DNA from: Legionella sp.
Lineage (GTDB): Bacteria > Pseudomonadota > Gammaproteobacteria > Legionellales > Legionellaceae
Assembly: GCA_031291095.1 (NCBI GenBank)
Contig: JARLJR010000085.1
Location: forward strand, 62,001 to 126,000
Reading direction: 5' to 3'
Length of the DNA: 64,000 bases
Both the position numbers and the translations under genes were made by a program. Below, one piece after another: positions 56,848-64,000 of this stretch; the first letter of the stretch is position 1; each line of letters starts with the position of its first letter. Under the pieces are notes generated by a model, which saw only the letters and a program-made list of their open reading frames with translations, ran no database searches and was not told the origin of the DNA.

Positions 56848-59800
56848 TTACTGGCTCATTGGACTTGGCGATATTGATACATTGTATAATTTATCATCCG
56901 AGGGCATCGGTACTCTATTGCGTGCAAATACAGAGAATTGCAGCACTGAAGGCTTCTCGCTCAATCTTTGTTTGATTGCCAACTCAAGTTCAGAAAGCCC
57001 GAGCACTTTAGTGATCTCGATCAGTCGTTCTGGAGATACTGCACTATGAGATTCTTTTGCGGCTAATACTACAGGCTGACTGGTTACATCGCTAATAAGC
57101 CTCTTTAATATCCCTGGTGCAGCACAACACTCAGCTAAGCACTCATGCCTGGCCAGTAGAATCATGAGTAGATCTAACTGAACATTCAAGTCTTGCCTGG
57201 CAATCAGTTGAGGAAGGTCTTTTAATTCAGTAAAGCCTTTAATACCCGATGTATGCCTATGAGGCTCATAGTGTGGACACTCTTTTGCTCGTAATCCATA
57301 TAAATAGAGGCTATGAGCAACAGGATTGGATGCGGCTTGCTTGAGTGAACCATACTGATCCCTCTCGAGTGTCCATAGAGCACCCATAACTTGTGCGGTT
57401 AGTTTAACCCCTGGACAGCCTATACGAATCAACGGATGAATATCAGCTCCTATTGGTAGCTCAAAGCCACGGATAGGCGGATATTCGGTGTCATCGACAA
57501 TGCAATATACCTGTGTTCCCGTAATCCCAAAGCAAACCTTTGAACCAGTATGAGCTGGCTTGATATAGGGGTATTGTATTTTTATTCCATTAGGATCTAA
57601 AAAGTGGATCATTCCGGTAGCAGTATCCAGGGCAATTGATGTTGCGGTAGCTCCTGGGATAGAGTCCTCCCCATCTATGGTTTTATTCGAAGTTAAGCCA
57701 ATGAGTACTGAATTGGACGCACCTGCATCGACCATACGCACCTTGAACATGCCTTGTGTACCAGTCTTTTTATCTTGTACCGTGCAAATTCGCTGTTCGG
57801 TGCTAAGCGTCGTGGGGATGAATTCCCTATTTATTTTTTCTAATTCACCAGTGCTTAAACTACGGATGCTTTCTTTCTTAGTAATATTACTATCCGTATC
57901 ATAATGGTATTGGATTAACCCATGTTCTGGTAAGGAAAAAATAAACTGCGTGATATCTAAAGGTGCCCCAGATGTTGCGGCATCTGGAATAAAGTGATGA
58001 GATACGCTGTGTTGATGAGTCGAATCATATCCTACAAGGTGTTGAGGGCTGAGTGCCAACTTTCGTTGTTGTCGACTAGACACTGCATGTGGTTCATTCA
58101 TAGACGCTTGCGCGGCCTCAACGACTTGTTGCATCGAGTGAGCTAGAGGTTTTATCGGTAGCAAGGGTTTAGGCTCATAAAACACCGTCTGCTGTGGTTT
58201 GCCAAAAATAAGAGCTAGAGAGTAGCTGGTATAGAGTGATCGGAAGGAGGCATCAGTTACTTGCTCATGTGCACGCCAGGCAAAGGATTTAAGATAACTA
58301 AGGCTGGTACGCAGCTGTTGTTGTTCTCTATCCCTTAATGGAGTTTGAGCGGATTTTTGAATTAAGCGGGTAATGTGTTGTTCTAATTTTTTCTCAATGA
58401 GCACCGTCGTCTCATCAGATAGCAATGCAGGGCAGCAAGGCAGGCCAAAGTCTAATAGAACTTGAAGGTCTATAGTCTTCCAGAGATTTAACAGTTTGGC
58501 ATCAATATCATCAGTATTTGATGGAGAATTGGGATCACCTTTAATCCAACTGCCAAAATCGGATATGAGTAACATCATCAGGATGTATTGTTCACTCTCG
58601 GCGGCGCTCATGATCGATGTGGCGTTTCCCTGTCTATCCACCTTGGGCTGCGCCGCATCGAATAACATTTGTGCCATTTTTTTAACATTTCTATCAAACA
58701 TCAAGCGTGTTTTGAGTGTAGCAAATTGGAACGACATCCAAACCGAAACTTTAACTACCGGCACCAAAACACTAAGCGCGAATTTGCCATTATGATCAGC
58801 CAAGTTACTACCAAGCTGTTTTCCTATTCCTGCCTCTAATAAGCGTTGTTGTGTTTCATGTAGGGCTTCATAATCTCCCTGATGCTCTAACTCTTGCAAT
58901 AAAGCACTTATTAGATTCATCCGATTTATCCAATCTATACTCTGGGATTTTGAACTTGGGTTTGTCAACTTAGACTTTTCGATTGGCATCAATAATTCCA
59001 CGCTTTGGGCTAGGTGCCTAGTCATCTTTAGCTTTTCTTCTGCGGGGCTGTTCTGATATAAATTAAGTAATGCATCAGCAGCTACACTGCTCATTGTTTG
59101 TGAGTGATTACAGGCTGTTCCGGAAAGCAGAGCCGAGAATTCGGCCAGATTCCAGGTTTTGGGTGTTCTAGAACGAATTTTATTCAGTCCGCCAATCGTG
59201 GGTGATACCTGTTGCATGGGGTGCGTTCGTTCCCCTAAAGTTATTCTTTGCTTGCAGGTTGAATCCCACAGCTCAGTAAATGCGGCGATAAAGGCTGGGT
59301 ACTGCTTTTGTGCTTCGTTTATTTTTTCGGTGAGCATGGGCTCGTTTAGATCCATTGTTTGAGTAGCTAGGTGCAAAAAGAGCATTGCCGTCATGCGTCT
59401 ATGTATTTTATAACGTTCCACACCAGGTGCGAGTTCATCAGTCATCAATAAACCTGAAGGACATAATTGAAATGCTAAGGGTTTATCTATACTAATTGCT
59501 TCAGAGTTGGTAATGAAAATAGTATCTAACGAAAGATAAAAAGTAAGACCAGGGGATAACCAATCCATCTCTGCACTTACTTTGGTCATCAAGTCGACGA
59601 GCTGGGTCATTGTTGGCTTATACTGCTTATCACTGAGTATGGCGCGTAAGCTAATAGGTGGTTTAGCGCGATCGGTGCCTTCAGGATATTTGAAATAAAG
59701 TAGTGCATCGGGACGTTGTTTTGGATCCTGGGGATCTTTTGGAACAGTAGTAAAGCCGGCCACTTGCAGAAAAGAAGGGGGAAGAGGTAAGACTGGCAGC

Positions 59801-60528
59801 TCAGATGTTGTCACACAAAAATACTGAACTGCTTCGTCAGGTTCGATAATTGCCTGTTTTGGACTTGCTTCTTCAGTAGTTGCCTCTTCAGTAGTTGCCT
59901 CTTCAGTAGTTGCCTCTTCAGTAGTTGCCTCTTCAGTAGTTGCCTCTTCAGTAGTTACCTCTTCAGTAGTTACCTCTTCAGTAGTTGTTTGCTCAGGGGC
60001 TGTCTTATTGGGGGAGGATGGGAACAGTATTATTTGTTGTTGTTTTTGAGGTGCATCAACATAGTACCATAACTCAGGTACTTGCAGTTCTTCAATCTCA
60101 CGCAACAGTCTGGCTGTTGGATGCAACAAAGGCTTTGTTTTCAGTCGGCTCTTGAAATTAAATGTGCTACGAGAGGCAAGAAATTCATTTAATTTTTCGT
60201 CTTCGGTGGTTATTGTCCATGTGTCCGGGCATGAAGAAAGAAGGCTTACCCATTCGGCTCGGTTTTGGATGTACTTTGCATAACCACTTAGATCAAGATG
60301 GGTAATGGTTCGCGGAATGGCATTAATTAGTTGTTTTAATTCATCCAGTGTTTTAGTCTCTGGAGAGTTTGTGCTGAGATCAAGATGAGTAACTCGCGCA
60401 GGAATCGCGCTCAGTAACAAAATAAGCTGTTCTTGTGAGAGAGAATAAAGATCAAGGTCGCTTAAATCGAGATAGTTATCGTCGATTGCGGTAATTAATG
60501 AATGCACCAAATCATTTAACAAGAACAT
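56848..60528 (-). CDS. Large LRR and SPRY-like protein, candidate effector
   Basis: A 1226-residue protein. Residues 20-95 or so hold leucine-rich repeat units (LDLSDLDLYSLSQ, THLDLSTNS, THLDLSGYA). Residues 181-221 are a TTEEA/TTEEV pentapeptide tract encoded by a 15-bp minisatellite. Residues 320-400 vaguely recall a degenerate kinase C-lobe (LTFYLSLDTIFITNSEAISID). From about 900 to 1055 the strand order (SVLIGLTSN, TATSIALDTATGMIHFLD, GSKVCFGITGTQVYCIVDD, IHPLIRIGCPGVKLTA) reads like a SPRY domain. LRR and SPRY are host-type protein-binding modules, so secretion is likely. GGAG precedes the ATG. Confidence 0.75.
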   Translation of the reverse strand: MFLLNDLVHSLITAIDDNYLDLSDLDLYSLSQEQLILLLSAIPARVTHLDLSTNSPETKTLDELKQLINAIPRTITHLDLSGYAKYIQNRAEWVSLLSSCPDTWTITTEDEKLNEFLASRSTFNFKSRLKTKPLLHPTARLLREIEELQVPELWYYVDAPQKQQQIILFPSSPNKTAPEQTTTEEVTTEEVTTEEATTEEATTEEATTEEATTEEATTEEASPKQAIIEPDEAVQYFCVTTSELPVLPLPPSFLQVAGFTTVPKDPQDPKQRPDALLYFKYPEGTDRAKPPISLRAILSDKQYKPTMTQLVDLMTKVSAEMDWLSPGLTFYLSLDTIFITNSEAISIDKPLAFQLCPSGLLMTDELAPGVERYKIHRRMTAMLFLHLATQTMDLNEPMLTEKINEAQKQYPAFIAAFTELWDSTCKQRITLGERTHPMQQVSPTIGGLNKIRSRTPKTWNLAEFSALLSGTACNHSQTMSSVAADALLNLYQNSPAEEKLKMTRHLAQSVELLMPIEKSKLTNPSSKSQSIDWINRMNLISALLQELEHQGDYEALHETQQRLLEAGIGKQLGSNLADHNGKFALSVLVPVVKVSVWMSFQFATLKTRLMFDRNVKKMAQMLFDAAQPKVDRQGNATSIMSAAESEQYILMMLLISDFGSWIKGDPNSPSNTDDIDAKLLNLWKTIDLQVLLDFGLPCCPALLSDETTVLIEKKLEQHITRLIQKSAQTPLRDREQQQLRTSLSYLKSFAWRAHEQVTDASFRSLYTSYSLALIFGKPQQTVFYEPKPLLPIKPLAHSMQQVVEAAQASMNEPHAVSSRQQRKLALSPQHLVGYDSTHQHSVSHHFIPDAATSGAPLDITQFIFSLPEHGLIQYHYDTDSNITKKESIRSLSTGELEKINREFIPTTLSTEQRICTVQDKKTGTQGMFKVRMVDAGASNSVLIGLTSNKTIDGEDSIPGATATSIALDTATGMIHFLDPNGIKIQYPYIKPAHTGSKVCFGITGTQVYCIVDDTEYPPIRGFELPIGADIHPLIRIGCPGVKLTAQVMGALWTLERDQYGSLKQAASNPVAHSLYLYGLRAKECPHYEPHRHTSGIKGFTELKDLPQLIARQDLNVQLDLLMILLARHECLAECCAAPGILKRLISDVTSQPVVLAAKESHSAVSPERLIEITKVLGLSELELAIKQRLSEKPSVLQFSVFARNRVPMPSDDKLYNVSISPSPMSQ
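59866..59990. repeat. 15-bp tandem repeat inside the LRR/SPRY-like gene
   Basis: About eight near-perfect copies of CTTCAGTAGTTGCCT, the last ones with a G-to-A change. Each unit codes for five residues on the minus strand (TTEEA or TTEEV), so copy-number change keeps the frame. Confidence 0.95.
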
Positions 60529-60845
60529 TAAGACTCCAATGTCAATATATATAAGCCCACAATTGTACTATATGTTTCTTTATAGATCAATTGCAACTGG
60601 CAAATATTTTATCAGACCCACAGGCCCCATTAATGTAGGATTAAATGTCGCCTCTGGTCATCCCCGCGTAGTCAGGGATCCATCCAGAAAAATGGCATGA
60701 TGATAAATATTTGAATAGCTCCCCGCCTGGAGGGAATGACAATATATTAATTTATTAAAAAATTATGGGGCCTTAGGGGCAAGCCACAGTAATTCGTAAG
60801 GATTATTTAGTAAGCCCCTAAGTAAGTGCCATTAATTGCGAGTAA
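60529..60845. other. Gene-free gap with a dispersed repeat
   Basis: The 317 bases hold the repeat at 60658-60740 and, further right, a pair of GGGGC / GCCCC stretches (CTTAGGGGC near 60774 and GCCCCTAAG near 60815) that could form a long-looped hairpin. No gene or promoter is evident. Confidence 0.5.
60658..60740. repeat. Dispersed repeat with GTCATCCCCGC / GAATGAC ends
   Basis: The stretch begins GTCATCCCCGCGTAGTCAGG and ends GGAGGGAATGAC, an imperfect inverted arrangement distinct from the 5560 family. Confidence 0.5.
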
Positions 60846-62096
60846 TCAGGCTTGATTTAATAGGGGGCATTCTCCCTCATTAGACGTAGCGTACCAAACC
60901 TTTCCTTGCATCACCTTAGCCCACCAAGCATCTGTTGATTCTTGATCCATCAAATACCACTCTGGGGTGTGGCTCACTAAGGCATCACCCATGGCTTTTG
61001 CCTTCTGGGTTTCTTCAATTAACTGCTGCTGCTGGTTTTGCTTCCATAATGAGACATAATCTATGAGTTTAAGCTCCGGGTTACTCTCAACAAGATGTAC
61101 TAATTCAAATCCATTAGCCAAGGCTTTAAATACTCCGGAAGCTGTATGCGGTCTTAACGTTGCGGCGGCATCTCCTACAAAAATTACCCGATTACTTGCA
61201 TAGGCAGACAAATGAAAATCAAAAATAGCTTGGATAAACGGCCTTGGGGTTTCCATGATGATTTGTTTAATCGCACTAGGTAATACCTGAGCAAAATTAT
61301 GAAGATACTGCATGTGCTCTACAGTTAATGTTCCGGCAGGCAATGAGCGGGTGCGTTGCTTACCTTCATTATCAATCAATAAATTATTTAAAGACAGTCC
61401 TCTACGATCTTCATACATCACCCAATTCAATAATGTTTTTCCTGTCTTTTGGTAGTTTGCCCCAGGAATTCGGTATAAAAGAATATGGCCATGAGGATAG
61501 ACGCTGTAAGGAATGTGCTCATGAAAAAGGGGGTTAGAAGCTAAATGGTCATTATCAATAACCCCACGCCAAGCCACATAACCTGCATATTCTGGTTGGG
61601 ATTTTGGTAATAAATGAGCACGAACTGTCGAATCAACACCATCTGCAACAATAACTAAATCTGCGTTATAAACCTTCCCATCAGTCGTTTCCACCAAACA
61701 GTTATCTTGCGTTTCTTCAAAACGACAAACTTCAGCATTTGTATGGTAGTTTAACGACTCAACTCGTTTACGCAGATTTTGATAGGCATCCGTCCAATTT
61801 AATGTCATAACCCGAATAGCTTGCCTCCAGAAAACCTGATCATCCGGCTCTTCTTGTTCATTTTTGCGAACGAAGGAACGGCTAGTAACCAGTAGGCGTG
61901 GAATATCGGCGTCAAACAAATCATTTTCTATACATTGATTCACTACAGCTTCAGGAAGCGTAATCCCCGAGCCTTGACCTATCCGTCCTGATGATTGCTC
62001 TAAAATAGTAACATTTGCCCCTAAACGCTGAAGCAAAATGGCTGAAGCACAACCAGCAATCGAACCACCAACAACTACTACATTTTTTCCACGCAT
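60846..62096 (-). CDS. FAD-dependent aromatic-type monooxygenase
   Basis: A 416-residue flavoprotein of the group A hydroxylase family. The N-terminal dinucleotide motif is VVVVGGSIAGCASAILLQRLG. The middle motif is DLVIVADGVDSTVR, and the FAD-ribityl motif is VIFVGDAAATLRPHTASGV. The full set is present, and length is normal for the family. It would hydroxylate an aromatic or other small substrate using NAD(P)H and oxygen. No catabolic cluster surrounds it, and the ribosome binding site is weak. Substrate unknown. Confidence 0.9.
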   Translation of the reverse strand: MRGKNVVVVGGSIAGCASAILLQRLGANVTILEQSSGRIGQGSGITLPEAVVNQCIENDLFDADIPRLLVTSRSFVRKNEQEEPDDQVFWRQAIRVMTLNWTDAYQNLRKRVESLNYHTNAEVCRFEETQDNCLVETTDGKVYNADLVIVADGVDSTVRAHLLPKSQPEYAGYVAWRGVIDNDHLASNPLFHEHIPYSVYPHGHILLYRIPGANYQKTGKTLLNWVMYEDRRGLSLNNLLIDNEGKQRTRSLPAGTLTVEHMQYLHNFAQVLPSAIKQIIMETPRPFIQAIFDFHLSAYASNRVIFVGDAAATLRPHTASGVFKALANGFELVHLVESNPELKLIDYVSLWKQNQQQQLIEETQKAKAMGDALVSHTPEWYLMDQESTDAWWAKVMQGKVWYATSNEGECPLLNQA

Positions 62097-62180
62097 AAAT
62101 CACTTTTAAGTGGTAAGAGATCTCACCATCATACAAAATTTTTTTAACAAAACAACTGTTAAGCAGGGAATGCCTCAATG

Positions 62181-62291
62181 TACGTCATCCAGAGGAGTTT
62201 ACGACGAAGGATCTCCTGAATGTAGCATTATACTTATCCATAACACCCATACCTCATTCAGAAGCTCCCTCACTATATTCGGGATGACGTA
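62181..62291. repeat. Full copy of the ACGTCATCC palindromic repeat, inverted
   Basis: Ends TACGTCATCC / GGATGACGTA are a perfect 10-bp inverted repeat. Inside, TTTACGACGAAGGATCTCC matches the complement of the right half of the 5560 copy. Confidence 0.8.
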
Positions 62292-62297
62292 CGTCCT

Positions 62298-62621
62298 TTA
62301 CCAATGACCATCATAAGGTCTATGCTCTTTAATTTCTTGTTTTGTTTTGCCTCGATGATAGTGCAATTTCCATTCTTTGCTTTGAGTAGCCTTATTCCAA
62401 AAGGGGTGATAATCAAGGGCAAAAACCCGTCGTGAATGATTATCTATTTGTTTGTATAGGTTTAGCCCCCCTCCTCCCTTGACATAAAGCTGTAAGGCTA
62501 CGCGATAATTACCGGTGCGTATCGCACCATAAGCAGCTATGGAAGCCACTACTGCAGCTGTCGCTGTTGTTCCGAATGAAGAGTGTTCTGATTTTGGTTC
62601 TTTTATTTTACTTTCAGCCAC
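62298..62621 (-). CDS. Small protein of unknown function with a His/Arg-rich C-terminal motif
   Basis: A protein of 107 residues from the GTG at 62621, which has AGAGG five to six bases upstream; the ATG at 62636 is poorly placed. A small hydrophobic stretch (ATAAVVASIAAYGAI) precedes a C-terminal part with DYHPFWNK, KLHYHRGKTKQ and EHRPYDGHW. Clustered His, Arg and Asp residues of this kind occur in small nuclease-type toxin domains, but I cannot name a family. It may be a detached toxin-like module. A perfect dyad lies just upstream. Confidence 0.65.
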   Translation of the reverse strand: MAESKIKEPKSEHSSFGTTATAAVVASIAAYGAIRTGNYRVALQLYVKGGGGLNLYKQIDNHSRRVFALDYHPFWNKATQSKEWKLHYHRGKTKQEIKEHRPYDGHW

Positions 62622-62641
62622 GAGATCCTCTCTCATAGTAC

Positions 62642-62658
62642 ATCAGATCCGATCTGAT
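62642..62658. promoter_or_regulatory. Perfect dyad upstream of the small unknown gene
   Basis: ATCAGATC-c-GATCTGAT is a 17-bp perfect dyad about 20 bases before the GTG start, a position suitable for an operator. On the minus strand a run of T lies before it, not after it, so it does not look like a terminator for the gene upstream. Confidence 0.45.
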
Positions 62659-62761
62659 AAAAAAAACTGACATATAAGACCACATTTAGGACATTATTTG
62701 CAAATATCATTAGAAATGAGGTGTTTACATTTGGCCAGGATAGTAGAAATATAAATGGCTC

Positions 62762-63661
62762 CTAGCGTTTTGCATAAATGATAATAGATAAAAGAACCAT
62801 TCCCATTCCCATTATTTGCCCAATCGTTAATTTTTCGCCTAATAAAAGCCAGGCAAGAACTACCGTTGCCAAGGGCATTATGGCTGTAGATAACGAAGCC
62901 ATTACCCCATCAACGCGTTGACAACCAAAGTACCAAAATACATAAAATAAACCAGAGCTTAAACCTAAAATAATTAAAATCCACCAACCAGAAACACCAA
63001 TATGAACGCCACTCCAAGAACTCAAGCTTAAAAAACATAATAATAAAATGGCATTGATCCCATTAAGCAGCGAAGAAACTAAAAATACCGGCAACGAACT
63101 CACATACATTTTACTTAAAATGTAATAAGCAGCCTCTGGAAATAAAGAGATTAATACAATTGCATCGCCTAAGAATGAATGGCTTACAACCGCGCCACCA
63201 AGCTTTTCCCTAGCAATAACCAAGAGCCCAAAAGTAGCAAAGCCAATGCAAATCGCTTTCTTACCGGAAATTTTCTCATTAAGAATGATCCAGGACATAA
63301 GCGCGATGATTGCAGGTAAAACACTGGTAATAATACCGGCTACATTCGCATCAGTATAATGCAAGCCTAATAGCATCAGTGCATTAAAAAGAACGCCTGC
63401 GCATAAGGCCTGGGCCAAAATGAAATACCAGTCTCGTCGTTTTAATTGCGAAAAATAATAAGCAATCGATTGTTTTCTTGCAGGGGACAATTTATGCAGT
63501 ACGAATAAAATTGCGGCAGCCAAACTGAAACGAAGAACTAGAATGAGTTGGATAGGAATTGATGCCAGGATGTATTTAGATAAGACAATATTAATTCCCA
63601 CCATAATTTGAGCAAGAAAAAGAAAGAACATGCCCTTAACAAAAGAATCATTTTTTTGCAT
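62762..63661 (-). CDS. EamA/DMT-superfamily transporter
   Basis: A 299-residue inner-membrane protein with ten hydrophobic segments in two EamA repeats (residues about 10-145 and 155-295). The pattern VLRFSLAAAILFVLHKL, then NALMLLGLHYTDANVAGIITSVLPAIIALMSWIILNEKIS, then VMASLSTAIMPLATVVLAWLLLGEKL is typical. It is likely an exporter of amino acids or other metabolites. It lies 58 bases downstream of an AraC-type regulator on the same strand, which may control it. Confidence 0.9.
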   Translation of the reverse strand: MQKNDSFVKGMFFLFLAQIMVGINIVLSKYILASIPIQLILVLRFSLAAAILFVLHKLSPARKQSIAYYFSQLKRRDWYFILAQALCAGVLFNALMLLGLHYTDANVAGIITSVLPAIIALMSWIILNEKISGKKAICIGFATFGLLVIAREKLGGAVVSHSFLGDAIVLISLFPEAAYYILSKMYVSSLPVFLVSSLLNGINAILLLCFLSLSSWSGVHIGVSGWWILIILGLSSGLFYVFWYFGCQRVDGVMASLSTAIMPLATVVLAWLLLGEKLTIGQIMGMGMVLLSIIIYAKR

Positions 63662-63719
63662 CGCGTACCGCTTTTTTTATTTCCAAGTACGAGCAAGTCT
63701 AGCAGACCTAAGAACACAA

Positions 63720-64000
63720 TCAGTTATCCGTTTCATGCATCTGTTTTGCCGTTAAGCGCCATTGTGATGGAGATTTCCCGTATACCATAGTAAAACGCCG
63801 ACTAAATGCAGATAAGTTTCCATAACCGACCTTAAAGGCCACTTCGTCAATAGAAAGAGCACTAATGGATAATAAAGCCTGTGCTTTTTGTAGTTTCTTC
63901 ATGCGCCAATATTCAGCAAGCGCACATCCCATCTGCTCCTTAAAACGTCGTTGTAATTGACTGACACTCAAATGGCAATGCCTTGCCACCTGGCTGAGCA
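63720..64000 (-). CDS. AraC-family transcriptional regulator, cut by the right edge
   Basis: Only the C-terminal DNA-binding domain is visible, about 93 residues. It has two helix-turn-helix units: LSQVARHCHLSVSQLQRRFKEQMG and SIDEVAFKVGYGNLSAFSRRFTMVYGKSPSQWR, the latter the AraC signature. The frame is open to the window end, so the effector-binding domain lies to the right. It is upstream of the EamA exporter on the same strand, a common regulator-exporter pairing. Confidence 0.92.
   Translation of the reverse strand, partial: LSQVARHCHLSVSQLQRRFKEQMGCALAEYWRMKKLQKAQALLSISALSIDEVAFKVGYGNLSAFSRRFTMVYGKSPSQWRLTAKQMHETDN

Noticed and set aside
59866-59990. Tandem 15-bp units considered as a CRISPR array
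   Set aside because: There are no spacers and the units are contiguous, in frame and inside a long coding region.
1-64000. tRNA, rRNA, transposase or integrase genes
   Set aside because: None could be recognised by eye on either strand, so the repeats cannot be tied to a resident mobile element.

Overview
The window looks like chromosomal DNA of a Legionella species or close relative. The evidence is an AT-rich gammaproteobacterial backbone (proS, parE, sodC, a DedA gene, an amt gene) interleaved with large proteins carrying eukaryote-like parts. These include an OTU-type deubiquitinase signature, two C-terminal CaaX boxes, LRR plus SPRY-like segments, a zinc phospholipase C motif, a DHCR7-like sterol reductase and a giant SecA-like protein. 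All assignments come from reading motifs; no search was run.

Layout. 1-16 kb: a gene cut by the left edge, a GT4 glycosyltransferase, proS, a motif-degenerate P-type ATPase, a Cys-rich secreted protein, an SDR/DoxX-like fusion with a DUF2269 partner, an ammonium channel, sodC, a sterol reductase and a phospholipase C-like protein. 16-30 kb: two tandem paralogues ending in the same CaaX box, bracketed by palindromic repeats, then an 8.4 kb gene for a SecA-like protein that lacks Walker A. 29.7-36.6 kb (minus strand): an NHLM-type peptide export cassette made of a 63-residue double-glycine precursor, an HlyD-like adaptor, a C39-peptidase ABC exporter and a second ABC protein. An intact DUF2490 barrel gene lies upstream of it and a C-terminal fragment of a second copy lies downstream. 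36.8-52.5 kb: a GGQ release-factor-like protein, a four-repeat protein with a nuclear-localisation-like basic patch, an MFS transporter, a secreted protein, a YejF-type double ATPase, parE, a spermidine-synthase-like fusion, a permuted papain-fold hydrolase, a VOC protein, DedA and the OTU-like protein. 52.6-54.6 kb: a complete bufferin operon (precursor, DUF692 MNIO enzyme, DUF2063 partner). 54.9-64 kb: a nitroreductase, threonine aldolase, the LRR/SPRY-like giant with a 15-bp minisatellite, an FAD monooxygenase, a small unknown gene behind a perfect dyad, an EamA exporter and an AraC regulator cut by the right edge.

Two peptide systems stand out. The NHLM cassette is self-consistent: its leader matches the protease it is transcribed with, but the core has no cysteine and no modifying enzyme sits beside it. 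The bufferin operon is a copper-linked RiPP system. Several families of short palindromic repeats occupy the intergenic gaps, often acting as probable terminators, and one has become the C-terminus of an ORF. I found no tRNA, rRNA, CRISPR array or transposase gene.
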